64,000 nt of DNA from Spartobacteria bacterium (GTDB lineage Bacteria; Verrucomicrobiota; Verrucomicrobiia; Chthoniobacterales; UBA10450). The stretch spans positions 62,001-126,000 of the forward strand of contig PNAA01000022.1 in NCBI GenBank assembly GCA_003169975.1, given 5' to 3'. Below, in pieces: positions 24,092-33,174 of the stretch. The notes beneath the pieces were generated by a model that saw only the letters and a program-made list of their open reading frames with translations, made no database searches and had not been told where the DNA came from. Numbering within the stretch: position 1 is the first letter of the stretch; every line of letters begins with the position of its first letter. A program made the translations under genes and the position numbers.

Positions 24092-24163
24092 GACCGCGGA
24101 TAGCGCGGATGACACGGATGGGTGTGAGAATCTTAATCCATTCAATCCGCGTAATCCGCGGTT
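24092..24163. repeat. Imperfect inverted repeat of GCGGAT units
   Basis: Left arm 24092-24119 (ACCGCGGATAGCGCGGATGA and on) pairs imperfectly with right arm 24137-24163 (AATCCGCGTAATCCGCGGT). The arms consist of repeated GCGGAT-type hexamers. It follows the S74 gene and may act as its 3' structure. It belongs with the other simple-sequence hairpins of the window. Confidence 0.7.
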
Positions 24164-24266
24164 GAAAAACTGCGCGCAGCTTCGGTGTTCGGCCTTGCCG
24201 TCAATGATCGAGGTGGCCGATTCGCTGGCGTATCTGCGGACGCGTTTCCACCGCGCCCGGCACGCC

Positions 24267-24298
24267 CTCAATAAACATCGCGCTTGTAGCGTTTGTCG
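24267..24298. repeat. Right copy of the 32-bp direct repeat (inside cysJ)
   Basis: This copy is the true 3' end of cysJ. See the left copy at 21081-21112, which differs at one synonymous position (AAG for AAA, Lys). Confidence 0.85.
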
Positions 24299-25452
24299 TT
24301 CTTGAGCTTTTCGACGTATTCGCTCGCGGCCTCGACATTCATGCCGCCCTGGCGCTGCACGATCAGGCGCAGGGCTGCGTCCACATCCTTGGCCATGTGC
24401 TTGGCATCGCCGCAGACGTAGAAGTACGCGCCTTCGTCGAGCCATTTCCAGAGTTCCTCCGACGCCTCGAGCATTCGGTCCTGCACATAAATCTTGTGCG
24501 CCTGGTCGCGCGAGAATGCCGTGTCGATCCGGGTGAGAAATCCGTCGGCGATGAAGCGCTCGAAGTCCTCCTGATAGTAGTAGTCGCTCTTCTCGCGCTG
24601 CGCGCCGAAGAAAAGCCACGTCTTGCCGCGCGCTCCGATCGCCTGGCGTTCCTGCAAAAAAGCGCGGAAGGGCGCCACGCCCGTGCCGGGACCAACCATG
24701 ATGAGCGGCGCGTCGCGGTCCTCGGGCAGGCGGAACTTCGAGACGGCCGGATAAATCGGCGCGGGCAAATCCGAGCAGCGCTCGGCGAGGAAGGTGGAGC
24801 AGACGCCTTTGCGCAAACGGCCATGGCTCGTGTAGGTCACGACATCGACAATGAAGTGGGTCGCCTCGGGGACGACCTTGAGACTCGAAGCGATGGAGTA
24901 AAGCCGCGGCTGCAACTTCGGCAGCAGCGCGACGAATTCCTGCGGCTCGAAGGTGACCCGCGGATTTGCGACCAGGAAATCGATCACCTCCATCCCCCAG
25001 AGATAAGTATCGAGCTCCTGTTTCCGCTTCGGCTCGAGCAGCTCTTTCAAGAGCGGGGCGGCGGAGGCGCGTTGCGCGATCGCTTTCAAGAATTTCGGGG
25101 TCGGCTGGGTGATGCCGTGATCGCGGAGCAACGCTTTGCGCAGCGTCGTCGTTTCGCCTCGATTGCCCGCGATCGCTTCCTCGCCCGTCGCGTCGAGCGC
25201 TTCGAGGATTTCAGCGACCAGCTCGGGATCGTTGGTCGGGTAGACTGCCATCGAGTCGCCGACTTCGTAAGTCAGCCCCGAGTCGCCGAACGAAATCTCG
25301 AAATGGCGAATGTCTTTTTCCGAGTCGGGACTGTTCAACCGGCGGTTGACGAGGAGGCGGCCCGGGAAGGGATTTTTCCGGGAATAAGTTTCGGGCGCAG
25401 CGGGTTGCTTGTTAGGCAAGACGGACGGGTTTGCGGTTTCAGGCACGGCCAA
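24268..25452 (-). CDS. cysJ: Sulfite reductase flavoprotein subunit, FAD/NADPH part
   Basis: 394 residues of the ferredoxin-NADP reductase-like part of CysJ. Visible motifs are the FAD site PRLYSIASS, GVCSTFLAER, the NADPH site MVGPGTGVAPFRAF, and YFYVCGDAKHMAKDVD with the family ending YKRDVY. E. coli CysJ has an N-terminal FMN flavodoxin domain and about 600 residues; this protein lacks it, so a separate flavodoxin or ferredoxin must bring in electrons. It reduces sulfite together with a CysI hemoprotein not in this window. It is leftward and divergent from coaX. No CGTTAGGC word is in the gene. Confidence 0.88.
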   Translation of the reverse strand: MAVPETANPSVLPNKQPAAPETYSRKNPFPGRLLVNRRLNSPDSEKDIRHFEISFGDSGLTYEVGDSMAVYPTNDPELVAEILEALDATGEEAIAGNRGETTTLRKALLRDHGITQPTPKFLKAIAQRASAAPLLKELLEPKRKQELDTYLWGMEVIDFLVANPRVTFEPQEFVALLPKLQPRLYSIASSLKVVPEATHFIVDVVTYTSHGRLRKGVCSTFLAERCSDLPAPIYPAVSKFRLPEDRDAPLIMVGPGTGVAPFRAFLQERQAIGARGKTWLFFGAQREKSDYYYQEDFERFIADGFLTRIDTAFSRDQAHKIYVQDRMLEASEELWKWLDEGAYFYVCGDAKHMAKDVDAALRLIVQRQGGMNVEAASEYVEKLKNDKRYKRDVY

Positions 25453-25565
25453 CCTTCTAGCGTGGTCGCGGCGATCGGCAACGTTAAACTATTCGTGCCA
25501 CCGCTGGGGACGCGTGCGTGGCCGCGGTTGTGCGCGACGACGCGCCGGTGAAAGGTCCCTGCGCC

Positions 25566-26327
25566 ATGCCTCGCTCGTTGCCCCGTCGAAAAAGCGATTA
25601 CCTCCTGATCGACGTCAGCAATTCGTTCACCAAACTGGCCTTTGCTTCGCGGAAAAAACTGGGCGGGAAAGAGCGGATCGCGACCGATCGATTGAGCGCG
25701 GCCACGCTCGGAAAGTTGATCCGGCAACGAGTGGTCGAGCAGATTGTCGTCTCTTCCGTGGTGCCAAAGAAGAACGCGCTGATCCGTCGCGCGGCGGGAA
25801 GGATTCCAGTTTTGTTCGTGAGCGTAAAATGCGCGCTCGGGGTCGGCGTCGATTATCCCGATCCGGAGTCGATCGGCGCGGACCGGCTTGCGAACGCGGC
25901 GGCCGTGGCCGCGCTCTTCGGTTCTCCCGCCGTGGTGGTGGATTTTGGCACGGCGGTGACGTTTGATGTGGTCTCGGCGGATCGCTCCTACATCGGCGGC
26001 GTGATCGCGCCCGGCCTCGAAGCCATGACCACCTATCTGTATAAGAGGACTGCGCTGTTGCCCAAGCTCATCCTCGCCGAACCGCGGCGCGCGGTCGGCC
26101 GCTCGACGAAAGCCGCCATGCTGTCGGGCGCGATTTTCGGCTATCGTGGCTTGGTCAAAGAGATTCTGGTGAAAATCGGCGCGGAGGCCTTCGGCCAGCG
26201 CAAAGCGAAAATCGTCGCCACCGGGGGCTATGCGCAATTGATCGCGGCGCAGATGCCGGCGATCGACGCGGTCCGCCCGCACTTGACGCTGGAAGGTTTG
26301 CGCATCATTGGAAATTTGAATCGTTAG
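25566..26327 (+). CDS. coaX: Type III pantothenate kinase
   Basis: 253 residues from the ATG at 25566; a longer upstream start adds only linker. Motifs of the ASKHA-fold CoaX family are present: YLLIDVSNSFTKLAF, the PESIGADRLANA segment, VVVDFGTAVTFDVV and YIGGVIAPGLEAM, then VATGGYAQLIA. It catalyses the first step of CoA synthesis and normally needs a monovalent cation. The stop codon TAG is inside a CGTTAGGC word (26322-26329). The ROK kinase gene follows at 16 bp and is probably co-transcribed. Confidence 0.93.
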   Translation: MPRSLPRRKSDYLLIDVSNSFTKLAFASRKKLGGKERIATDRLSAATLGKLIRQRVVEQIVVSSVVPKKNALIRRAAGRIPVLFVSVKCALGVGVDYPDPESIGADRLANAAAVAALFGSPAVVVDFGTAVTFDVVSADRSYIGGVIAPGLEAMTTYLYKRTALLPKLILAEPRRAVGRSTKAAMLSGAIFGYRGLVKEILVKIGAEAFGQRKAKIVATGGYAQLIAAQMPAIDAVRPHLTLEGLRIIGNLNR

Positions 26328-26343
26328 GCAAGAAAGTGTGGTG

Positions 26344-27291
26344 ATGAACAAAACGGCCATTGGCATCGATTTCGGCGGCACGACCGTGAAATCGGGCGTG
26401 GTCCGCGAAGGGAAACTGCTCGCGCGCCTGCCGCCGCTCCGGACCCACGATTTTGCCGGGCACGACTCGCTGCTCGCGGCGATCCGCGCGGCAATCGAAG
26501 AACTACGGCAACAACATCCGGAAGTGGTGGCGGTCGGCGCGGGGTTGCCGGGGCTGGTCGATAGCATCAATGGCCGCGTCTGGCAGTTGTCCAACGTGCC
26601 GGGCTGGGAGGATGTCGCGCTTACCGCCTTGCTCGAGGAGTGGACCGGATTGCCCGCGGCGATCGACAACGACGCGAACGCGATGGCTTATGCGGAGTGG
26701 CTCTTTGGCGCCGGGCGCGAGGGCGTGAATGTGGTTTGTGTGACGTTAGGCACGGGCGTCGGCGGTGGGTTAATCCTCGACCGCAAATTGTATCGCGGCA
26801 GCCGTCTCGGCGCGGGTGAGATCGGCCAGATGACGATCGATCCGAAGGGCGCTCCGGGGCAGTACGGCAATTACGGCGCGCTCGAAAAGTACGTCGGCAA
26901 CGCGCAGATCGCGGAGCGCGCGCAAACCCTTTACCGGGAAGCCGGCCTCACGAAAACGCCCGAGGAATGTTCGCCCCTCGCTCTGGAAAAATCGGCCCGG
27001 GCCGGCGACCCGGTGGCGGCGAAGGTCTGGGAGGAGATCGGCTTCCATATCGGGATCACACTCTGCGACATAGTCTGGCTGCTGAACCCGGATCGGATCG
27101 TGATCGGGGGCGGTGTGGGGCGGGCCGGCGAATACGTTTTCGGGCCGATTCGGCGCGTCATCAAGGAGCGGACGATGAAGATCTTTCACGAGGGCCTGAC
27201 GATCGTTCCGGCAGCCTTGGGGAATGACGCGGGCCTGATCGGAAGCGCCGCGCTCGCGCTTGCCAAGGCGACTATGCCTAACGACCCCTAA
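26344..27291 (+). CDS. ROK family sugar kinase (glucokinase-like)
   Basis: 315 residues from the ATG at 26344. The nucleotide site [16 protein letters not shown], the catalytic [23 protein letters not shown] and [15 protein letters not shown] place it in the ROK family. The ROK zinc motif (CGCGxxGC) is replaced by [10 protein letters not shown], so the structural zinc is absent. A glucose or related hexose kinase is most likely. The last bases overlap the convergent Nudix gene. A CGTTAGGC copy encodes the LG of TLGTGVGG. Confidence 0.88.
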   Translation: MNKTAIGIDFGGTTVKSGVVREGKLLARLPPLRTHDFAGHDSLLAAIRAAIEELRQQHPEVVAVGAGLPGLVDSINGRVWQLSNVPGWEDVALTALLEEWTGLPAAIDNDANAMAYAEWLFGAGREGVNVVCVTLGTGVGGGLILDRKLYRGSRLGAGEIGQMTIDPKGAPGQYGNYGALEKYVGNAQIAERAQTLYREAGLTKTPEECSPLALEKSARAGDPVAAKVWEEIGFHIGITLCDIVWLLNPDRIVIGGGVGRAGEYVFGPIRRVIKERTMKIFHEGLTIVPAALGNDAGLIGSAALALAKATMPNDP

Positions 27292-27757
27292 CGACTATCT
27301 TCCGGCGGAGCAACCTCTCGCCGTCGAACTCGAACCAGGCGCGGAAATGCGCGCCGCGAAGGAGGAGCGGGAGCCAGTGCCGGTCGTCCGCCCACATCTC
27401 GTCGTAGGGGATGGCGTCGAGCGGCGTCCAGAGCGGCACCGCTTCGTCGGTCTCGCGCGGCTCGCCGGTGAAATCATGGGCGAGGAAAACGGTGCAATAA
27501 AGACTGTAGCCGTCGCGGAACTGAAAATGCAATTCACCGCGTTGCTCGGCCCCGAGCGGTTTGATGCCGAGTTCCTCGAAAGTTTCACGGAGGGCCGACG
27601 CGAGCGGCGTCTCGCCTGGATCAACCTTGCCACCCGGCCCGTTGATTTTACCGACGCCGAACCCGCGTTTCTTGCGAATGAGGAGAATCATTTCCTCCCG
27701 CACGATGAAACAGAGGTTGGCGCGTTGCCGCGGTTGCCAGGTTGCCCAGTCGATCAT
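27278..27757 (-). CDS. Nudix hydrolase (8-oxo-dGTP diphosphatase-like)
   Basis: 159 residues. The Nudix box is complete: [20 protein letters not shown] followed by LGI. The preceding [20 protein letters not shown] resembles MTH1/MutT-type 8-oxo-dGTP hydrolases (GKWNGFGGK in MTH1). It would clean oxidised nucleotides. It stands alone, convergent with the ROK gene by 14 bases. Confidence 0.88.
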   Translation of the reverse strand: MIDWATWQPRQRANLCFIVREEMILLIRKKRGFGVGKINGPGGKVDPGETPLASALRETFEELGIKPLGAEQRGELHFQFRDGYSLYCTVFLAHDFTGEPRETDEAVPLWTPLDAIPYDEMWADDRHWLPLLLRGAHFRAWFEFDGERLLRRKIVVRGR

Positions 27758-27817
27758 GTCGCCCGATGAGTTTTAGATGCCGTCAGGCTCGATCGACGCG
27801 AGCTTGATGCGATCGTG

Positions 27818-29659
27818 ATGAAGGTCCGGGAAAGCGCTCTCATTTTTTTGCTCGTGCTGAGTTCCTTCGCGGCGAATGTCGTCGCGCCGACAAAGTCGGA
27901 ACTCGAGGCGATGTATGCCGCGGCGTCCCGCGAACTGAACGCCGGCCATTACAGCGAAGCGCTGAAGGAACTCGATGCGATCGACGCGCGCCAGCCGGAT
28001 CTGGCGGCCGCCCAAAATCTTCGCGGCGTCGCTTTGATGCGCCAGGCGGAATATCGCAAGGCGGAGGCGGTGCTGCACAGGGCGCTGGAAATTGACCCGG
28101 AGTTCTGGGAGGCGCGCTTCAATCTGGCGGAGGTCCCGTTCCTGATGCAAAACTGGACGGAAGCGCGCCGTCGTTTCCAGGCGCTGCTGGCCGAGGGAAG
28201 CGAACAGGTGCAGGGCGCGACGAGTGATCTCATTCAATTCAAGATCCTGTTGACCTTCCTGCTCGAGGGCAAGGAGAAGATGGGCGCGGGGACCCTGGAG
28301 AAACTGCTGGCGTCGCACGACAGCCCGGTGGCTTATTATGTGAAGGCCGCGCTCGCGCTGCGCCAGAAAGACCAGCAGGATGCGAAGGTCGCGATGGCGG
28401 CCGCGGAGAAGGAATTTTCTCCGCAATTGAACAAGCTTTTCGCCGAGTCGTTCTATGAGGTGGGCTGGCTGCAAAAGCCGGAGGGCGCGACTCCCGTGGC
28501 GTTGGAAATCGGCTCGCCGGCCGAGCGCGTCGCGCAGGTGCAGGAGAACTTTGGAAAGGCGGAGCGCGCTTATCGCCAGCGGGACTTTGCGAACGCATTG
28601 CAGTTGCTCGATCAAATCGACGCGACTGCTCCGAACCAGGCAGTGGCCTACAATCTGCGGGGCGAGATTTTGTTGGACGAGGGAAAGGAGGACGAGGCGG
28701 AAGCTGCCTGGCGCACAGCGCTGGCGGCCGATCCCCAGTTGCAGGAAGCCCGCTTCAACCTGGCGCGGGTTCCGTTCAAGAAGGGGGATTATAAAACGGC
28801 GCGCCAGGAGTTGGAAGCGCTCCTCGGCGCGACCTCCGGGGGAAAACAGCAACAGCAAAGGGAACAACTGATCCGTTATCAGATTTTCCTCACGCTCCTT
28901 CTGGAGGGCCGGGAGAGTGCCGCGCAAAAAACGATGGAAGAATTCAAGATGATGGACGACACGCCGGCCCTCTACTACGCGCAAGCGGCCTGGGCCTTTC
29001 AGCATGGGAACGCCAGGCAGGGAAATAATTGGGTGGCGAATGCGAAGAATCTTTATTCGTCGGAACTCAATCGCTCGTTTACGGCGTCCTTCTCTGATCT
29101 TGGCTGGCTCAAAAATGCGGAGGCGCAGCCAGCGCCGACCCAGTCCTCTTTGGCCAAGGCGGAGGTGTCGCCGCGCGCGGAGCGATCGCCGGCGCCGCCC
29201 GGAAACGAGAGCAGTCCAATGCCGGTTCCGTTCGTGGCGGAGAATCCGCCCGACAAGCCGGTCGCGACCGCAGAATCCACGGCCACGCCAGCGCCGCCGG
29301 CCGCGCTGGCGGAGACCGTCGCCGCGAGTCCGGCTCCGCCCCTGACCGCGACGCCGAACAACGTTGCGAGCGTGGAGCCGAAGCAACCCCGTGAAGAGCA
29401 AGCCTCCTCGGCGGGGACAAAAAGAAGGCGCTCGGCTCGCGCAAAGTCGGCGCGTCATGCTGCCATCGCCACGCCGAGCCCAACGCCCCCGCCGGAGCCG
29501 CGGCACCAGAATTTCGGCGATAAAGTGGCGCGACTGCTTCTCTACCCTTTCCAGCGTCGAAGCGAAAAAAACTCCAGTCCTGCGCCTGCTGGATCCGACC
29601 AGCCGGCGGCCGCGAGCGCCAAATCCAGTCCGCCTGCGCGGAGCCAGCCGAAGAATTAA
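27818..29659 (+). CDS. Exported TPR protein A
   Basis: 613 residues from the ATG at 27818. A signal peptide (SALIFLLVLSSFAANVVA) is followed by two related halves of TPR-like helices (about 30-210 and 240-430). Each has the phrases ALKELDAIDARQPDLA or ALQLLDQIDATAPNQA, a LRG (LRGVALM, LRGEILL), and ARFNLAxVPF. The last 180 residues are low-complexity Ala/Pro/Ser with a basic part near 525-545. It is a paralogue of the next gene, 42 bp downstream. A scaffold or assembly role in the envelope is the usual guess for such repeats. Confidence 0.75.
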   Translation: MKVRESALIFLLVLSSFAANVVAPTKSELEAMYAAASRELNAGHYSEALKELDAIDARQPDLAAAQNLRGVALMRQAEYRKAEAVLHRALEIDPEFWEARFNLAEVPFLMQNWTEARRRFQALLAEGSEQVQGATSDLIQFKILLTFLLEGKEKMGAGTLEKLLASHDSPVAYYVKAALALRQKDQQDAKVAMAAAEKEFSPQLNKLFAESFYEVGWLQKPEGATPVALEIGSPAERVAQVQENFGKAERAYRQRDFANALQLLDQIDATAPNQAVAYNLRGEILLDEGKEDEAEAAWRTALAADPQLQEARFNLARVPFKKGDYKTARQELEALLGATSGGKQQQQREQLIRYQIFLTLLLEGRESAAQKTMEEFKMMDDTPALYYAQAAWAFQHGNARQGNNWVANAKNLYSSELNRSFTASFSDLGWLKNAEAQPAPTQSSLAKAEVSPRAERSPAPPGNESSPMPVPFVAENPPDKPVATAESTATPAPPAALAETVAASPAPPLTATPNNVASVEPKQPREEQASSAGTKRRRSARAKSARHAAIATPSPTPPPEPRHQNFGDKVARLLLYPFQRRSEKNSSPAPAGSDQPAAASAKSSPPARSQPKN

Positions 29660-29701
29660 GACTTGTCATCTCGAACCTGTGACGGTTTGATGTTTCCTGT
29701 G

Positions 29702-32700
29702 ATGACGATCCGAAAGCTCGCCGCGATTTCCCTCCTCGTTCTGGGTTCTTTCGCGGCCACCGGCCGGGCCGCGGAAAAATCGAGCCTCGAAGCGATGTAC
29801 GACCGGGCCTTCACGGCGTTTGACGCGGCGCGCTACGATGAGGCGTTAAAGGCCCTCGACGCGATCGACGCGCGCCAACCTGACCTGGCCGAGTCCTTTA
29901 ATTTACGCGGCGTGGTCTTGATGCGGCAGGGCAAGTACGACAAAGCGGAGGTGGCGTTGCGCAAAGCGCTCTCCATCGAGCCGAAGTTTTGGAACGCGAG
30001 TTTCAATCTCGCTGAGATTCCTTTCCTGAAAAAGGACTGGGCCGGAGCACGCAACCGTTTTGAGGGGCTGATGTCGGGCGACAACAGCGGGATGCAAGCG
30101 GAGACGAGCCAGCTCATCCAATACAAAATCCTGCTCACCTTTGTGCTCGAGGGAAAGGAGAACACGGTCGATTGGATCCTGAACAAGTTCGAACTCTCCA
30201 AGGACAGCCCGGCGCTTTATTACTCCAATGCCGCGATCGCCCTCGAACACAAGAACCAGGCGGAAGCGAAGGAGTGGATGGACGCAGCCGAGAAAAAATA
30301 CCCCGGGCCGCTGAACAAACTTTACGCCGAATCGTTTTATGAAATCGGCTGGTTGCAAAAACCCACCGGCGAAGGCCGGCCCGCGCTCGAGATTACTTCC
30401 ACCGCCGATCGCGTCGCGCGGATGCAGGCGGATGCGAAGGCCAATTTCGAGAAAGCCGAACGAGCCTTCCAGCAGCGGGATTTCGACGGCGCGCTGAAGC
30501 TCCTCGATCTCGCGACCGCGGGCGTGCCTAACGACGCGGCTTCGGACAATCTGCGCGGCGAGATCCTGATGGAGCAGAAGAAATTCGATGAAGCGGAGGT
30601 CGTCCTGCGTCGGGCCTTCGCGACGGATCCGAAATTCCGCGAAGCGCAATACAACCTCGCGCAAATTCCTTTCAAAAAGGGCGAATACGCCAAGGCCCGC
30701 GACCGGCTCGAGGCGCTCTTTGGCGAGACGCCGGGAGACGAAAAAAATCAGGCCGCGCAGCTCATCAAATACAAGATTTTCCTGACCCTGCTGCTCGAGG
30801 GCAAGGAGAGCGAAGCACAGCAATTGATGGAGCAGTTTAAGTTTACGGGCGATACGCCGGCACTCTACTACGCCCAGGCGGCCTGGGAGTACAACCACGG
30901 GCACGAAGATCAAGGGAGGGATTGGGTCACCTCGGCGCGGAAGATCTATTCGCCCGCGCTCAACATCGTTTTCGCCGATTCCTTTTATGATCTCGGCTGG
31001 TTAAAAAACCCGACCGTTGCGACGGCGCCGCCGACTTCGGCGCTCGCCCAGGCGGACGCCTCGCCGCCCGTTGAACCCACGCCCGCCATGCGCCTGGGCC
31101 AGATCGAGTCGCGGCCCGTGCCAGACCTGACCGCGGATGGTTCGGCGAAATCAACCGACGCGGCGGCGCCAATTGTGACTGGGCCAGCTGCGACCGCGCC
31201 GGCTTTGACCGCGCCCGAGACGACTCCGGGGGCGATCGCTGCGCCGGTGGCCGCGGCAACTCCGTTGGCCACGGCGGTCCCGGCCGCTTCGCCGACCGCC
31301 AAACCGGCCACTTCTCCGATCGCTGTTGCGAGTTCCGCAGTGCATGTCGCGGCGCCGCAGACCGGCGCAGCATCGCGGTCGACCTTTGCCGAAATGATCG
31401 ATCGGGTATCGCACCCGCTCAGTCCGCTGGTCGGCCTTCTGTTGCTGGCCGGAATTGTGCTTCTCCTTTGGTTAGTTATGCAACAAATCCGTCGGTATCT
31501 CGCCAATAATTCACTCTTCAAGTCATCGACGCCATTGACCGAGCCGCCTTTCGCTGGCGATGAACCGCTGGCGAGTGACGAACACAGGATTTCGAACGAT
31601 ATTTTGTCGAGCGGTCCGCCCAAGGTCTCGCTCCAATTGAAAGCGAGCGAGCCTTCCGTCCGCGCGGCCGTTCTGCCTTCGGGGGCGATCACCGCCCGCG
31701 GCGCCGTTCCCGGGGTTCCGGAGCCAATCAGCCTCGCGCCTAACGAACTGCAGGGTTCGATCGTGGAGGTCACGCCCGCGCCGTTTGCGGCGAGACTGCC
31801 GGCCGAGCGAGGCCCGACGATCGAGGAAGTTCTTCCCGCCGCGGAAGCGAAGATTCCTGCCGAAGCCGAAGCGGTGCTCCGCGATCAGGAAGAAGTTTCC
31901 CTGCCCGCCGCGCTCGAAGTGCCGGCAGCTCATCTTGCACCGCAAGCGGCCGCACCGGCGCCTCCGGATGAACCCGTCGCTCCGGTAGAACCCGTGGCTC
32001 CGGTTGAACCGGTGGCTGCGGTTGAAGAACCCGCACGCGCGCAGCCAGTGGTTGAGAAAACGGCGGCGGAGGAAGCCACGATTATGGTGCCCGAGATCAT
32101 CGCCGAGCCTGCCGTTTCGGAATTTGCCGTTCACGCCTGGGAGAAAGTCGCTCCCGAATTGGAGCCCGCAGCCAACGGCCCGCTCGAGGAACCCGTTTAC
32201 CAGGACGAAGAAGCTGTCGGACAGGGTCAGCCGATCCCGCAGCTCACCACCGCGCTTTCGGCAGAGGCCGTCACGGCCGAGATCACCTCACCGGCACCCG
32301 AAGCCCCTCTTCTTCTAATCGAACCGGAAGCCCCGGTGACTCCTCCGATTGCCGAATGGCACGGACCGCAGTCTTCGATTGAAACTCCGTCGTTTGCTTC
32401 TAAGATCATCACCACCGAACCCATCCGACTACAGCCAACTACACCCGATATCATGCCTGAAACCACCATCACTCCCGCTCCCGCCTTCCGCTCCGCTACA
32501 CCGACCATGTCTGTCCAACAGCCGCTCGGCGGGATGCACACCGCGGTGCAATTGACCTTCTCTTTGGAGATCGCCTCGATGCAGCTCACGCCCACCTTCA
32601 AGATGAGTGGCCTGCAATTGAAGCCGATTTCGAAAGTCGTCTCGATGCGCCTCGCGCCATCGCAGGATCCGCAACCGCCGATGAATTTGCAGGTCACATT

Positions 32701-33115
32701 CGAGGTCGCAAAGATTGAACTCTCCGGTGGCAGCATCGGCACCGTCCGTCTGGCGCCCTCGTTGCAGGAGAAGCCGGCCGCCCTTTCCTCGCCTTCCTTC
32801 GCCATCTCGGGTCTCGAGCTGGTCGCGGGCGCGGGCACGGCTCCGGTGCAACTGACCCCGTCCCATCAGGAGCAGGCTTCGGTGCTTCTGACCGCGCATT
32901 TCCAAATTGCGGCGATCGAGTTTTCGCCGCTCTTCGAAATCGCGGCGATCGTGCTCAACTCCACCTCGAAGCACGTCTCCATGCAATTGCCGGGCTCGGG
33001 ACCGAGCTCGATCGATAACGCACCGGTCTTCCAGATCGAGAACGTGCAATTGGGTGCGGGCGCCGATCTGAGCACGATTCAGGTCACCCCGATCGGCACT
33101 GGCCGGTTGACCTAA
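29702..33115 (+). CDS. TPR protein B with transmembrane helix and repeated C-terminal domain
   Basis: 1137 residues from the ATG at 29702, matching the start of its paralogue; longer starts exist at 29663 and 29690. Order: signal peptide; two TPR halves like protein A (to about 430, with AYNLxGE and FNLAEIPFLKKDW); a Pro/Ala linker; one helix (residues about 572-594, VGLLLLAGIVLLLWLVM); a long Pro/Glu-rich segment; and from about 943 a repeat-rich end with units of the type F-x-I-x-x-h-x-L-x-P (TFSLEIASMQLTP, TFKMSGLQLKP, SFAISGLELVAG, HFQIAAIEFSP, VFQIENVQLGAG). I remember this end only from hypothetical verrucomicrobial proteins. It may link periplasm and cytoplasm. Confidence 0.75.
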   Translation: MTIRKLAAISLLVLGSFAATGRAAEKSSLEAMYDRAFTAFDAARYDEALKALDAIDARQPDLAESFNLRGVVLMRQGKYDKAEVALRKALSIEPKFWNASFNLAEIPFLKKDWAGARNRFEGLMSGDNSGMQAETSQLIQYKILLTFVLEGKENTVDWILNKFELSKDSPALYYSNAAIALEHKNQAEAKEWMDAAEKKYPGPLNKLYAESFYEIGWLQKPTGEGRPALEITSTADRVARMQADAKANFEKAERAFQQRDFDGALKLLDLATAGVPNDAASDNLRGEILMEQKKFDEAEVVLRRAFATDPKFREAQYNLAQIPFKKGEYAKARDRLEALFGETPGDEKNQAAQLIKYKIFLTLLLEGKESEAQQLMEQFKFTGDTPALYYAQAAWEYNHGHEDQGRDWVTSARKIYSPALNIVFADSFYDLGWLKNPTVATAPPTSALAQADASPPVEPTPAMRLGQIESRPVPDLTADGSAKSTDAAAPIVTGPAATAPALTAPETTPGAIAAPVAAATPLATAVPAASPTAKPATSPIAVASSAVHVAAPQTGAASRSTFAEMIDRVSHPLSPLVGLLLLAGIVLLLWLVMQQIRRYLANNSLFKSSTPLTEPPFAGDEPLASDEHRISNDILSSGPPKVSLQLKASEPSVRAAVLPSGAITARGAVPGVPEPISLAPNELQGSIVEVTPAPFAARLPAERGPTIEEVLPAAEAKIPAEAEAVLRDQEEVSLPAALEVPAAHLAPQAAAPAPPDEPVAPVEPVAPVEPVAAVEEPARAQPVVEKTAAEEATIMVPEIIAEPAVSEFAVHAWEKVAPELEPAANGPLEEPVYQDEEAVGQGQPIPQLTTALSAEAVTAEITSPAPEAPLLLIEPEAPVTPPIAEWHGPQSSIETPSFASKIITTEPIRLQPTTPDIMPETTITPAPAFRSATPTMSVQQPLGGMHTAVQLTFSLEIASMQLTPTFKMSGLQLKPISKVVSMRLAPSQDPQPPMNLQVTFEVAKIELSGGSIGTVRLAPSLQEKPAALSSPSFAISGLELVAGAGTAPVQLTPSHQEQASVLLTAHFQIAAIEFSPLFEIAAIVLNSTSKHVSMQLPGSGPSSIDNAPVFQIENVQLGAGADLSTIQVTPIGTGRLT

Positions 33116-33145
33116 CGAGCGACCACAACCTGATCTTTAGCCTGG

Positions 33146-33173
33146 AGCCGGGGACGCTGTCCCCGGCTCTTTT
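33146..33173 (+). terminator. Rho-independent-like terminator after TPR protein B
   Basis: A 10-bp perfect stem (AGCCGGGGAC / GTCCCCGGCT) with a 3-base loop is followed by CTTTT. It sits between the convergent TPR B and aminopeptidase genes. Confidence 0.75.
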
Positions 33174-33174
33174 G

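Noticed and set aside
24165-24266. Possible short protein on the minus strand upstream of the cysJ end
   Set aside because: No start, no recognisable motif and it is part of the inserted patchwork.
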